Position numbers and translations under genes: made by a program. This document shows, one piece after another, positions 19,101 through 27,624 of a stretch of 64,000 nucleotides of DNA. Each line of letters starts with the position of its first letter. The stretch's first letter is position 1. Source of the DNA: Algoriphagus sediminis (GTDB lineage Bacteria > Bacteroidota > Bacteroidia > Cytophagales > Cyclobacteriaceae). Under the pieces are notes generated by a model. That model had not been told where the DNA came from and did no database searches. It worked only from the letters and a program-made list of their open reading frames with translations. The stretch spans positions 372,001-436,000 of the forward strand of contig NZ_JAUEPH010000001.1 in assembly GCF_030403435.1 (NCBI RefSeq), given 5' to 3'.

Positions 19101-19439
19101 CTCTGTGAACTCGTCCTTGTTCAAATTCAAGTTAGACTGAAGAAGTTCTTCTGGTGAATTATATACGTAGATTTTGGGCTTAGTGTAGGCCACGTAGCCT
19201 ATCATTTGTGTCAGTCTGTCAAACTCACTTTCGAGATAATCTATAGCCAACTTGGCATTGGCTCCACCCCGGTCGTAATAGTAGACCTCAAAGTTATTTG
19301 AACTGTAAAAATACCATTCAAACTCTTTGTGCTGTATCCTATTCTTACCGAATCTCTCCTGATCAAATTGAGCCTGGGTAATAAAGGGAGCAGATAGAAA
19401 ACCTATTATAAATAAAAGACGTAAAGCCTGTCTGCGCAT
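16131..19439 (-). CDS. Large outer-membrane protein: degenerate peptidase-MA-like domain, beta-propeller, C-terminal barrel
   Basis: 1102 residues with a signal peptide (cleavage near TQAQ, residue 23). Residues about 40-200 look like a gluzincin 'peptidase MA' domain, with the later PEWYLDGVALYL element at 170-181, but the HExxH position reads IEEML (near 148-152), so both zinc His are absent. Residues about 280-580 form WD40/PD40-like blades (ISDIEFSPDGLNLAYVLNNG; SLDFNSTGNNMVLSAIS). A low-complexity, Glu/Gln-rich linker spans about 590-650. From about 715 the sequence is barrel-like, with surface-antigen features (DLRGYDYDEIRG) and a terminal aromatic residue (LGFNF). Its function is unknown; TolB-like or Omp85-like roles have been suggested for similar architectures. 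The FAD oxidoreductase gene lies 18 bp upstream and yicC 16 bp downstream. Confidence 0.75.
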   Translation of the reverse strand: MRRQALRLLFIIGFLSAPFITQAQFDQERFGKNRIQHKEFEWYFYSSNNFEVYYYDRGGANAKLAIDYLESEFDRLTQMIGYVAYTKPKIYVYNSPEELLQSNLNLNKDEFTEDGQTTFNRLIAEVSYKGHIDLFKEDLIFATSKVIIEEMLYGSSVADAFQSNLINSFPEWYLDGVALYLAKGWSREMDDYARHYFAEEEDPKLLKLKQREAALVGQSVWNYIAEKYGRRYISSILNLSRINRNEENSIANTVGLNFETFKSQWREYYTNINKQVFSTFQTVDSDRAFVETSPRVIGAISDIEFSPDGLNLAYVLNNGGKYKVVVRDLSSGDETIIYRGGATYEDQNPNFISPVIAWRDSANVAIASFKRGFTTLRLRSIDGTNQDKIFLRNITQILSLDFNSTGNNMVLSAISNGKSDIYTLNTRGAGRRLTNDRFDYITPTFLNDSTIIYSSNFTSLPDSINDKNLKMEDLPDIYNLYRLDVGDSMVTTQLTNTASKNIRPEKLNANSIIFLSDLSGVNNLMRLSLGTNVSSQISGFDKSIEVFDVTGRMNKVAYSIRDGRQSFVVVEGFSAADQFTPSTPRVQLAQAKDLNERIAMRRRLEEQQKQEELEEQATVIPPTEDLGIPEAMKVDTTANVNRSSSINVDRLRFENKGGIDTDNYTFDSLPNPVLDRERTVDSSNKINLLETFRRQSLRKRVVGPRRMEPQFFTNNINTRFVVDPLRGFGIMLTGKMTDLLDNHSFYGGIMTTLDFRSGGDIFFEYEYLKSRLDFRARFDRRTIEVDEGDITFQRYALTKVELGVSYPFNINTRFTLAPFVAKTQYFNLNPDSLILGQVPEQNRFDVNYIGGKAELVFDRTEQIGLYTPAGIKGKVGFMHYQGLNHADRSFSQFYLDLRNYQKIHKNIILASKLYVGSFMGRNPQSYLVGGMDNWLFNEFYNPPSNRPEASPVRNPTGAENSNILFADFVDLRGYDYDEIRGRNVITFTTELRIPIFSYLTRGNITSNFVRNFQLVGFYDIGSAWNDAAPWERVNDQNTEIIDTEGSPFEITLNNFNNPWLQSYGAGLRTVLLNYYVKFDMARPVRNYERENMRYYVTLGFNF

Positions 19440-19457
19440 TCGTTGGGCTGATTTGAT

Positions 19458-20504
19458 TTAAATATAATTAAAATACCTTTCGATGTCTATTTCCTTATCC
19501 AATCGCTTATTTTCAATTATATAGTCTATCATAATTTTACTGAAATAAGGAATTAAAGATACACCCTTGGCACCAAATCCATTAAAAGAATAAACGCCTT
19601 CTTCCTTAGGATGTTTACCCAAAAATGGTTTTCTATCCCTTGTAGCCGGTCTAATACCATGTTTATGGCCAATAATTTCCACCAGCGGTTCATTCATTAA
19701 GTCTCCGAGTCGTCTGATCAGTTCGTTCTTCGATTTTTCAGTAGGACCTTTTTCAAGGTCATGATGAGTATAAGTCGATCCCACCCGGAATTTACCTTCT
19801 CCTAAACCTACCCGAAAAACACCGCGATTTATGATAAGGTTCGGATCATAACCCTGTCGTACCTCGAGAATCTCTCCTTTGGAAGGAGCAAACGGCAGAT
19901 AGCTGAAAAATGAAGAGTTCATGGCACCAATTCCATTGCAATAAATCAAAGCTGAGGATTCAAAATTCTCATATTTCCATCCATCTTCAATCCTCTGAAG
20001 GTTTGACTCCTCAAATTCATCTTGTATCAATTGATCCCCAAGCCAGCAAGACATGGCGTCCAGAAATTTTTTGGTGTCCAGCCACCCGCAATTTTTAAGA
20101 AGAATCCCTCCAAATGGATCATTAATTGAAGAGTTTAATGACTTCTTCAAGACCTTCTCAACATAAGGTTGAAAATTTAATTCTGCACTTTTTCCCATCC
20201 ACTCATTTTGCTCTTCAATGGTCAAAAATGGCCGATAAATAGCTGTCCGCTCTAAAAATGAAGTTTTGGTTTCAGTTTCGAGTTCAGAATAAAACTGTTC
20301 TATTTCAGGAAACAGATCATCCGCCCTCCAGGTTTTTAGCATCTTCCTACCGGTGATCGGATTATATAAGCCTGCCGCTACTCGGCTTGATAGATTTTTT
20401 TTGGGCGTATCAAAAACCCTTACCTTCTTTCCTTTTTTAATCAATCGATAGGCAAGAATACTTCCTGCCAGACCCTGCCCAATCAGCAAAAAATCAACTT
20501 TCAT
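19458..20504 (-). CDS. FAD-dependent oxidoreductase (DAO family)
   Basis: 348 residues. The N-terminal Rossmann motif GQGLAGS (G9, G11, G14) binds FAD. Later blocks such as GVFRVGLGEGKFRVGSTYTH and the C-terminal GFGAKGVSLIPYFS match D-amino-acid-oxidase-fold enzymes (glycine oxidase/MnmC C-terminal-like). The substrate is not predictable. It is the first gene of a minus-strand operon with the propeller/barrel protein and yicC. It diverges from the MBL gene across a 55-bp gap that must hold both promoters. Confidence 0.8.
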   Translation of the reverse strand: MKVDFLLIGQGLAGSILAYRLIKKGKKVRVFDTPKKNLSSRVAAGLYNPITGRKMLKTWRADDLFPEIEQFYSELETETKTSFLERTAIYRPFLTIEEQNEWMGKSAELNFQPYVEKVLKKSLNSSINDPFGGILLKNCGWLDTKKFLDAMSCWLGDQLIQDEFEESNLQRIEDGWKYENFESSALIYCNGIGAMNSSFFSYLPFAPSKGEILEVRQGYDPNLIINRGVFRVGLGEGKFRVGSTYTHHDLEKGPTEKSKNELIRRLGDLMNEPLVEIIGHKHGIRPATRDRKPFLGKHPKEEGVYSFNGFGAKGVSLIPYFSKIMIDYIIENKRLDKEIDIERYFNYI

Positions 20505-20559
20505 CGTCCAAATTAAGCCTATTATTACTTATTTTGCCTACTAACTCTTCAAAGAATTT

Positions 20560-21213
20560 ATGCTCTCAATCAAGGTCTTCACATTTAATCCACTTCAGGA
20601 AAACACTTATCTCGTTTATAATGAAAACGGGGCTGGAGTTTTGATCGATCCTGGATGTTATGACAAAGAAGAAAAGAATGAGCTTGACCGATTTATTCAG
20701 GCAAATGATATTAAAATCCTAAAGCTATTGAACACCCATTGTCATGTTGACCACGTTTTAGGAAATGCCTGGGCAAAAAATAAATATGATCTTGATTTAT
20801 GGATTCACCAGAATGAAATACCGGTATTGAAGGCTGTAGAAGTTTATGCCCCTGGATATGGTCTACCAGCTTATGAACCCAGTACCCATGATCATCTTTT
20901 AAGCGAAGGTGACATGATTGAAATCGGTGATGACAAACTTGAGTGTTTATTCGTGCCAGGTCACTCACCTGGCCATATCGTTTTTTATAATGCTAAATCA
21001 AACTTTGCTATTTGTGGAGACACGCTTTTTAGAGGAAGTATTGGGCGAACAGATCTTCCTGGCGGCAACCACCAACAGCTCCTAGATCGAATAAATTCTA
21101 TACTTTTCGAATTGCCTGAGACAACAGTCCTGTTCCCTGGACATGGTCCAGAAACTAACGTAGGATTTGAAAAAGAGCATAATCCTTTTGTCGGCAAAAA
21201 CGCAATATATTGA
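20560..21213 (+). CDS. MBL-fold metallohydrolase (glyoxalase II-like)
   Basis: 217 residues. The zinc motif NTHCHVDH (H60, H62, D64, H65) is followed by GHSPGH, CGDTLFRGSIGR and FPGHGPET, the four metal/active-site blocks of hydroxyacylglutathione-hydrolase-like proteins. Likely a cytosolic thioesterase or detoxification hydrolase; many organisms of this phylum lack glutathione, so the real thiol ester is uncertain. First gene of the operon MBL-pssA-porU-porV-M16. Its TGA overlaps the TTG start of pssA. Confidence 0.88.
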   Translation: MLSIKVFTFNPLQENTYLVYNENGAGVLIDPGCYDKEEKNELDRFIQANDIKILKLLNTHCHVDHVLGNAWAKNKYDLDLWIHQNEIPVLKAVEVYAPGYGLPAYEPSTHDHLLSEGDMIEIGDDKLECLFVPGHSPGHIVFYNAKSNFAICGDTLFRGSIGRTDLPGGNHQQLLDRINSILFELPETTVLFPGHGPETNVGFEKEHNPFVGKNAIY

Positions 21214-21902
21214 GCTTTATTAAGCATATCCCGAATAGCCTCACGCTTCTGAATGCACTTTCAGGGTCAATTGGTATTATCCAAGTTCTTGATGGAAATA
21301 TCTATTACGGAGCTTATTTTGTTCTCATTTCGGCTTTCTTAGATTTTCTTGATGGTTTTGCGGCAAGGCTTCTTAAGGTTCAAGGAGAATTAGGTAAACA
21401 ACTTGATTCCCTTGCAGACGCCATATCCTTTGGCCTACTTCCCGGTATTGTGCTTTTTGCCATGTCGGAGAGTAAAGCTGAGGCTGATTGGATCACCTAT
21501 ATCACCCTAGCTGTGCCCGTCTTTTCTATTTATCGCCTTGCGAAATTTAATCTGGACACTCGCCAAACGGATCGATTCATAGGTTTACCCACCCCTGCCA
21601 GTGCTTTGATGATCACTACTTTACCTTTTCTCGCTACACGTTGGATACAATTGGGTTCCTGGTTAACCTTGCCCTTATTCCTTGCCGGTATTGCTATTGT
21701 CATTTCATACCTTCTGATTGCAGAGATTCCACTTATCGCGTTAAAATTCAAAAACTTTTCCCTCAAGGATAATGTATATAGGTATCTATTGATAATACTG
21801 GGTTTCGTGGTAGCCATTTGGCTAGGTCTAGCAGGCATTCCCTTCATTATTCTGGCTTACATAGGACTATCTATCGTCGAAAACAGCATAGGTGAGAAAT
21901 GA
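21210..21902 (+). CDS. pssA: CDP-diacylglycerol-serine O-phosphatidyltransferase
   Basis: 230 residues and about six to seven membrane helices. The CDP-alcohol phosphotransferase signature DGx2ARx8Gx3Dx3D is intact at residues 48-70 (D48, G49, A52, R53, G62, D66, D70). The start HIPNSLTLLNALSGSIG is typical of the Gram-negative/Bacteroidota PssA type. It makes phosphatidylserine, the precursor of phosphatidylethanolamine, in the inner membrane. The start is TTG at 21210, overlapping the upstream stop (TTGA); no in-frame ATG precedes the conserved KHIPNSLTLLN block. Confidence 0.94.
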   Translation: MSFIKHIPNSLTLLNALSGSIGIIQVLDGNIYYGAYFVLISAFLDFLDGFAARLLKVQGELGKQLDSLADAISFGLLPGIVLFAMSESKAEADWITYITLAVPVFSIYRLAKFNLDTRQTDRFIGLPTPASALMITTLPFLATRWIQLGSWLTLPLFLAGIAIVISYLLIAEIPLIALKFKNFSLKDNVYRYLLIILGFVVAIWLGLAGIPFIILAYIGLSIVENSIGEK

Positions 21903-24900
21903 TTTTGAATTGGAGAAGTTGGGTGTTTGGGCTCTTTCTTATGGTTTTGAGTCCTATTTTGCTGGCGCAAAGCTCTTTTTACAAGTTTGCCATCAGCAAA
22001 GAAGGTATCTATAAAATCTCCGCAGCACAGCTAGAATCTCTCTCAATCAATCCCGAAGAAGTAGGTGTCTTCGGATACCCAGGTCAGCTTCCACAAACTT
22101 TTCAATCTGAAGATCTGGAGCTACATCAAATTCCAGTTCACTTCGAAAACGGAGATATATTCGTCTTTTTGAGTGGTCCAGATCGTCGGGTCTGGAATGG
22201 TGAATATTGGGAGGAGGTGAATCACCTTGGAGTAGATGAATTATCCTTCCTAATCGGTAAAACGGAGGAACCCAAAAGAATAAGCACGCTTCAGACACCG
22301 TCCGGAAATAATGGTATAAGTTCTATTCTTTATCAATTCAACACTTATCGAGAAGAGCGAACAAACCTTTTAAATTCTGGCCGTGTGTGGTATGGCCAGG
22401 CCATAGGCTCAGGAAATTCACAAGCCATTCGCTTTGGACTAAGCAGCAGTGAACCAGCACCTTGGATAATTTCAGGCAGCTTTATGGCTCAATCCTTAGC
22501 GAATTCACAAATCAGAATTTCCGCAAATGGTCAGCTGATTTCAGAACTTGAATTCGAGGCAATACCCGATGCAATTTACGGTGTGAAAGGTGAATCAATT
22601 TTTATAAATGAGACCTTTGAACCGACCAATAATCAAGTTGATGAAGTGGAGGTTTCATACTCTGCGAGCGCTTCAAATTCCTCTGGATACGTTGAGTTTA
22701 TCACCCTTGGAATGCCTCAGTCATCAATCAATCTGTCAAGTGGTGTTTGGCACAGACAGAGTTCAGAGCTATTTGAAATTTCTCTTTCCGAAGGATTGGA
22801 AATATGGAATGTAGAAAGATTTTTTGAGCCCGAGTCTCTGCTAATTGAAGAAATAGGAACCACAAACTTTATGAAATTAGTGGTCTTTGATTCCTCATCA
22901 GCTCCTGAGATCACCGATTTCGAAACCGCGGACCTTTCACTTCGATCCTCAGCCTCCAATGCCGGTTTACTGATTATTTCTCCTTCTGAATTATGGAATT
23001 CCGCTGTTCGATTACAGGCACATAAAAACTCAATGGGCCTTTCCACTGAATTGGTGAGTCTTCAGCAAGTGATTGATGCCTATGCTTATGGAAACCTCGA
23101 TGTCAATGGAATACGGAATTTCATTGCCTCAAGGTTTGGAAACGGTTCTCTAAAAAATGTTTTGCTTTTTGGAAAAGGCACCTTTGACACCAAAGGTATT
23201 CTTGGAGGACGTCCTAATTTAATACCTACCTATTCTAGCAGGGAAAGCCTCAATCCTCTGACCACATTCAGTTCAGATGATTTTTTTGGATTAATTAATC
23301 CGGGTCAAGGTAATTGGGAAGAAAATAGAGAAGGTGATGAATTAATGCAGATCGGAGTAGGAAGAATTCCGGTGATTAATGAAAGTGAAGCCAAGGTGAT
23401 GGTCGATAAGATTATCGAGTATGAGCTTAATCCATTGCCCGGAGACTGGAAAAGGACCGTCGCTTTTTTTGCTGATGATGCAGATAATAATATCCACGCA
23501 AGAGATGCTGAGTCTCATAGCCAATATCTCTTTGAAAATCATCAGGGATATTTCCAAAGAAAACTTTACTTGGATCGATATGAGCAAATAAGCACTGGCT
23601 CTGGTCAGGAATCACCTGCGGCAAAGGAAGCTCTGTTGGAAACTCTGGAGCGAGGAACTCTGCTTTTGAATTATATCGGTCATGGAAATGAGACAACCCT
23701 TACTGCGGAGGAAGTTTTTCAGGTGGAAGACATAAGGGATTGGCCAGCTCAGGAAAGATTGGCTCTATGGGTTACTGCTACCTGCGAATTTGGTAGACAT
23801 GACAGTCCTTTTATTCGCTCGGCCGCTGAAGAGCTTATGATTATCCCTGATAAGGGTGCCATTGGACTTCTTACAACTGGGAGGCCTGTGTTTAGCAGTG
23901 TCAATTTTAGACTGAACGAGGCTTTTGTCCAAGAGGTATTTAAAAGAGATAACGGAGAAAGTCGGACTTTGGGAGAAATTTTCAAAAACACCAAAAACCA
24001 AAGCTTGAATGGGGCCTTAAATAGAAACTTTGCCCTGCTGGGCGATCCAAGTATGAAATTAGCCAGTCCTGAACTTGAAATAGAAATTTCATCCTTAAAA
24101 AGTGTGTCAAAACAAACAGAGGTAGACACCTTGTCCGCATTTCAGGAGATTGAGCTTAAAGGACAGGTAATTGATCCTTTGTCCGGAGCAAAACTGAGTA
24201 GCTTTGATGGAGAATATCTCATAGACATCAGGGATAAACCCGGGACTTCAACCACACTTGGAGACGAGAGTAACCCATTCGATTTTAAAGAAGAGAAAGT
24301 TTCACTTTTCAGGGGCAAGGGTAAAATCTCAGCAGGTGAGTTCACCTCCACTTTTCTGATTTCCTCTAATATCGATTATGAATATGGCAAGGGGGCATTG
24401 AGAATATTGGGTACAGAGGAGGATGGAGTTTCCGAGGCTTTTGGAGGAAGGACACCTATCATTGGAGGATCAGGTGAAAAGCCTAATGATAAGGAAGGAC
24501 CACAAATACAGGCTTATTTCAACGAAAAATCTGAAAACCTTAGCTTTAACTCCAAGCAAATCATTTTGGATCTGACCTTAGAAGATATTAGCGGAATTAA
24601 TGTTTCAGGCTTAAATCCAGGTCAGAATATAGAAGTTCAGGTGAACAATAATCCTCCACAAAATCTGAATAGCTTATTTCTTTCTTCAGATGGAAACTTT
24701 AAAAAAGGAAGCCTCACCACCACCATTAATAACCTGAATGAAGGTCTCAACAAGATAACCATTCGTGCTTGGGATAATGTAGGAAATAGTTCCTCCTTGG
24801 AAAGAATTATTGAAGTAGTAGGAAGTAATTTTATTCAGATTTTGTCGCATAAGGTTTATCCCAACCCTTCAAGTATCGAATCGAATTTTGAAATTAGCCA

Positions 24901-25141
24901 TAACCGTCCGGATGAAAATCTTGTTTTAAGTTTATCAGTTTATAATATGGAGGGTCGAATACTATTTTCAGACATTCAACGTTTAGTGGGCGTCAGCCCT
25001 GTAATCAGAGGAATCAAATGGATATTTTTGCAAGAGCAATCAAAATATCCAGCAAAAGGAACTTATATTTACAAATTGTCGCTTATATCAGAATTAGACG
25101 GTAGCGAGGCCTCTGTAAGCGGAAAACTCATCATTGAATGA
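21899..25141 (+). CDS. porU: Type IX secretion system sortase PorU
   Basis: 1080 residues with a signal peptide ending near LLAQ (residue 20). The gingipain-like C25 cysteine peptidase domain occupies about residues 350-735. Its catalytic His is H595 in NYIGHGNE and the nucleophile is C629 in TATCEFGRHDSPF. The C-terminus (about 990-1080) contains a T9SS sorting-type domain (KVYPNPSS), as in Porphyromonas PorU. PorU removes the CTD from T9SS cargo and transfers the protein to a lipid/glycan anchor on the surface, in complex with PorV. The start overlaps the pssA stop (ATGA) and its stop overlaps porV (ATGA). Confidence 0.95.
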   Translation: MILNWRSWVFGLFLMVLSPILLAQSSFYKFAISKEGIYKISAAQLESLSINPEEVGVFGYPGQLPQTFQSEDLELHQIPVHFENGDIFVFLSGPDRRVWNGEYWEEVNHLGVDELSFLIGKTEEPKRISTLQTPSGNNGISSILYQFNTYREERTNLLNSGRVWYGQAIGSGNSQAIRFGLSSSEPAPWIISGSFMAQSLANSQIRISANGQLISELEFEAIPDAIYGVKGESIFINETFEPTNNQVDEVEVSYSASASNSSGYVEFITLGMPQSSINLSSGVWHRQSSELFEISLSEGLEIWNVERFFEPESLLIEEIGTTNFMKLVVFDSSSAPEITDFETADLSLRSSASNAGLLIISPSELWNSAVRLQAHKNSMGLSTELVSLQQVIDAYAYGNLDVNGIRNFIASRFGNGSLKNVLLFGKGTFDTKGILGGRPNLIPTYSSRESLNPLTTFSSDDFFGLINPGQGNWEENREGDELMQIGVGRIPVINESEAKVMVDKIIEYELNPLPGDWKRTVAFFADDADNNIHARDAESHSQYLFENHQGYFQRKLYLDRYEQISTGSGQESPAAKEALLETLERGTLLLNYIGHGNETTLTAEEVFQVEDIRDWPAQERLALWVTATCEFGRHDSPFIRSAAEELMIIPDKGAIGLLTTGRPVFSSVNFRLNEAFVQEVFKRDNGESRTLGEIFKNTKNQSLNGALNRNFALLGDPSMKLASPELEIEISSLKSVSKQTEVDTLSAFQEIELKGQVIDPLSGAKLSSFDGEYLIDIRDKPGTSTTLGDESNPFDFKEEKVSLFRGKGKISAGEFTSTFLISSNIDYEYGKGALRILGTEEDGVSEAFGGRTPIIGGSGEKPNDKEGPQIQAYFNEKSENLSFNSKQIILDLTLEDISGINVSGLNPGQNIEVQVNNNPPQNLNSLFLSSDGNFKKGSLTTTINNLNEGLNKITIRAWDNVGNSSSLERIIEVVGSNFIQILSHKVYPNPSSIESNFEISHNRPDENLVLSLSVYNMEGRILFSDIQRLVGVSPVIRGIKWIFLQEQSKYPAKGTYIYKLSLISELDGSEASVSGKLIIE

Positions 25142-26349
25142 AATTTAAAGCATTATTTAAGGGAAAAATACTCTTGGTGACAGTTTTGTCATTAGCTTCC
25201 TTTTCGACTTATGCTCAAAATAGTACGATCATTTCGGGGCAGGATCCTGATCGCCGTGTAATTACTACGGCTGTACCTTTTTTGAACTTCGCACCAGACA
25301 GCCGTCACTCTGGAATGGGAGATGTTGGTGTGGCTACCTCACCGGACGCAAATAGTGCACATTGGAATTCTGGAAAACTGGCCTTTGTCGAAGATCAAAT
25401 GAGTTTGAGCCTTTCTTACTCTCCATGGCTTGGAAATCTCGTGAATGATATGTCTGTTAGTTACCTCGCAGGGTATTTTAAAATTGATGAAGTTTCGGCA
25501 GTAGGCTTTGACCTTCGATACTTTAATATGGGGGATATCCAGCTAACAGATGGTATGGGTAATGAGGTGGGCGAATTCAATCCAAGAGACATCGCAATTG
25601 GTGGAACTTACTCAAGAAAACTATCTCAAAATTTCGGATTAGGCATTTCAGCACGGTTCATCCATTCTAATCTTTCTGGTGCGATTTCCTCGGTTGGTGG
25701 TGCAGAAAGCAGACCAGGGATAAGTGTAGGAGCAGATGTAGGACTTTACTATCAGAAAAAAGTTTACACCACAAATAAGGATGGAGTCTGGTCCTGGGGT
25801 GTTAATATCTCGAATATTGGACCGAAAATCACTTACAATAGCGCGGAAGACCTTGATTTCATTCCTACAAATTTGAGAATAGGAACTTCTTACCTCATAA
25901 ATTTAGACGAGTTTAACTCACTCACTTTCTCCCTAGACTTCAATAAACTTCTTGTGCCTACGCCTCCAATCTATGAAACAAATGAGGATGGAACACTTGC
26001 CACAGATGAAGATGGCAATTTGATTATTGCCTCCGGCAAAGATCCAAACCGCCCTCTACTTTCAGGAATGTTCGGTTCTTTTGCTGATGCTCCAGGTGGG
26101 TTCTCCGAAGAGCTTCAAGAAGTCATGATTTCCTTCGGGGTAGAATATACCTACAACGAAAAATTCTCACTTCGAACAGGATATTTCTATGAAAACCCAA
26201 ACAAGGGTGGAAGAAGATATTTTACCATGGGATTAGGTTTTGATATCAAAAGAGTCGGGTTTGACTTTTCTTACCTTGTTCCTCAGACACAAAATCACCC
26301 GCTCGCGGAAACTCTTAGATTCGGATTGCTTTACACTATCCCTAATTAA
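25138..26349 (+). CDS. porV: Type IX secretion outer-membrane protein PorV
   Basis: 403 residues with a signal peptide (cleavage after TYAQ, residue 27) and a FadL-like barrel pattern. The early block FAPDSRHSGMGDVGVATSPD and the end FSYLVPQTQNHPLAETLRFG are diagnostic for PorV/LptO. PorV caps or gates the SprA translocon, binds cargo CTDs, and delivers them to PorU. Translationally coupled to porU. Confidence 0.95.
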   Translation: MKFKALFKGKILLVTVLSLASFSTYAQNSTIISGQDPDRRVITTAVPFLNFAPDSRHSGMGDVGVATSPDANSAHWNSGKLAFVEDQMSLSLSYSPWLGNLVNDMSVSYLAGYFKIDEVSAVGFDLRYFNMGDIQLTDGMGNEVGEFNPRDIAIGGTYSRKLSQNFGLGISARFIHSNLSGAISSVGGAESRPGISVGADVGLYYQKKVYTTNKDGVWSWGVNISNIGPKITYNSAEDLDFIPTNLRIGTSYLINLDEFNSLTFSLDFNKLLVPTPPIYETNEDGTLATDEDGNLIIASGKDPNRPLLSGMFGSFADAPGGFSEELQEVMISFGVEYTYNEKFSLRTGYFYENPNKGGRRYFTMGLGFDIKRVGFDFSYLVPQTQNHPLAETLRFGLLYTIPN

Positions 26350-26352
26350 TCT

Positions 26353-27624
26353 ATGATATTAGATCGGTCGAAAGCACCGAAATTCCAGGTTCCCCATGAC
26401 TTTGATCTCGGAAAACCTGTCGTTTATGAGCTTTCCAATGGTGCCAAAGTTTACTTTTTCCAAACACCGGGAATAGATGCCGTCAAACTTGAAACAGTAG
26501 GTATTTCTGGTCGTCGAGGATTGCCATTACAAGAGCAATTGGTTCCAAGGTTATGTCTGGATTCTCTTTTGGATGGTACCAAAACTTTCGACATTGACCA
26601 GATTTCTGAAAAGTTAGATTTTTATGCTACCGAGATCACCGCTATCTCTTCTTTCACGCACGAAGGACTTAGATTACTCAGTACCAGAAAGCAGTTTTGG
26701 AGTATTCTTCCTCTGTACTTGACACTTTTTGAAGAAGCCACTTTCCCGCAGAAATATTTCGATAATCGCAAAAAGCAAAAGGCACTAGCTATTAAAATAG
26801 AACTGGAAAAAACTTCAAGCCGTGCCAATACTAGATTCAGGGAAGCTCTATTCGGAGCAAATGATCCTTTTGGATACGAGAACAAGGCTGAAAATGTAGA
26901 GTCCATCAACGTGGAAAAGTTAAAGGATTACTATGAGACAAAGCTTTGGACTGATATAGAAATATTTCTTGCAGGAAATTTCTCTGAAGCTGAAATCGAA
27001 AAACTTTTTACACTTCTTGGAAAAATTCCAAATAGAGAAAAAAAGAGTGAAGAGCCCTTGACTCAAAAAGTCCATCCTTATTTCCTAGATCAGGTAAATG
27101 AAAATGCGGTTCAGGTAAGCTTGAGAATGGGTGCGCCATCCATCCCGATGAAACATCCTGATTATCTTGCATTGAGCGTATTCAATACCTTTTTGGGAGG
27201 ATATTTTGGGTCGCGGTTGATTAAAAATATCAGGGAGGATAAAGGTCATACTTATGGCATTTATTCCAGCCTTCAAGTGATCGGTAACTTGGATTATGTT
27301 CTCATAGGAGCTGAAATCCAAAAAGGGTTCAAAGAGGAAGTGATAAAGGAAATAGAAGCGGAAATCCTGAAACTCTGTGAAATACCTATTCCCGAAGAGG
27401 AACTGAACAGTGTGAGAAACTATTCTATCGGAAAAATGCTCTCCCAGTTTAGCAATTCATTTGATCTCTTGGATCGTTTTAAAATTGTTCATAGGCAAGG
27501 ATTAGGTATGAACTTTTATGAAATGAAACTTCACTATCTGAAAAATTTCGAAGCTGATGAAATTCTAAGAATTGGTAAAAAGTACTTTTCGGAAAAAATG
27601 CCGATACGAATTACAATAGGTTAA
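26353..27624 (+). CDS. M16-family peptidase homologue, zinc site absent
   Basis: 423 residues with no signal peptide. The fold resembles M16 (insulinase/processing peptidase) proteins: two roughly 200-residue halves, with the conserved second-half element FGSRLIKNIREDKGHTYGIY near residue 285 intact. The first half, where HxxEH should lie, reads VPRLCLDSLLDGTKTF near residue 66, with no such motif, so hydrolysis is unlikely. Bacterial M16 proteins often work as catalytic/non-catalytic pairs; no active partner lies in this window. It starts 3 bp after porV, so it belongs to the pssA-porU-porV operon. The 3' end shares the 4 bases TTAA with the convergent GT2 gene. Confidence 0.82.
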   Translation: MILDRSKAPKFQVPHDFDLGKPVVYELSNGAKVYFFQTPGIDAVKLETVGISGRRGLPLQEQLVPRLCLDSLLDGTKTFDIDQISEKLDFYATEITAISSFTHEGLRLLSTRKQFWSILPLYLTLFEEATFPQKYFDNRKKQKALAIKIELEKTSSRANTRFREALFGANDPFGYENKAENVESINVEKLKDYYETKLWTDIEIFLAGNFSEAEIEKLFTLLGKIPNREKKSEEPLTQKVHPYFLDQVNENAVQVSLRMGAPSIPMKHPDYLALSVFNTFLGGYFGSRLIKNIREDKGHTYGIYSSLQVIGNLDYVLIGAEIQKGFKEEVIKEIEAEILKLCEIPIPEEELNSVRNYSIGKMLSQFSNSFDLLDRFKIVHRQGLGMNFYEMKLHYLKNFEADEILRIGKKYFSEKMPIRITIG

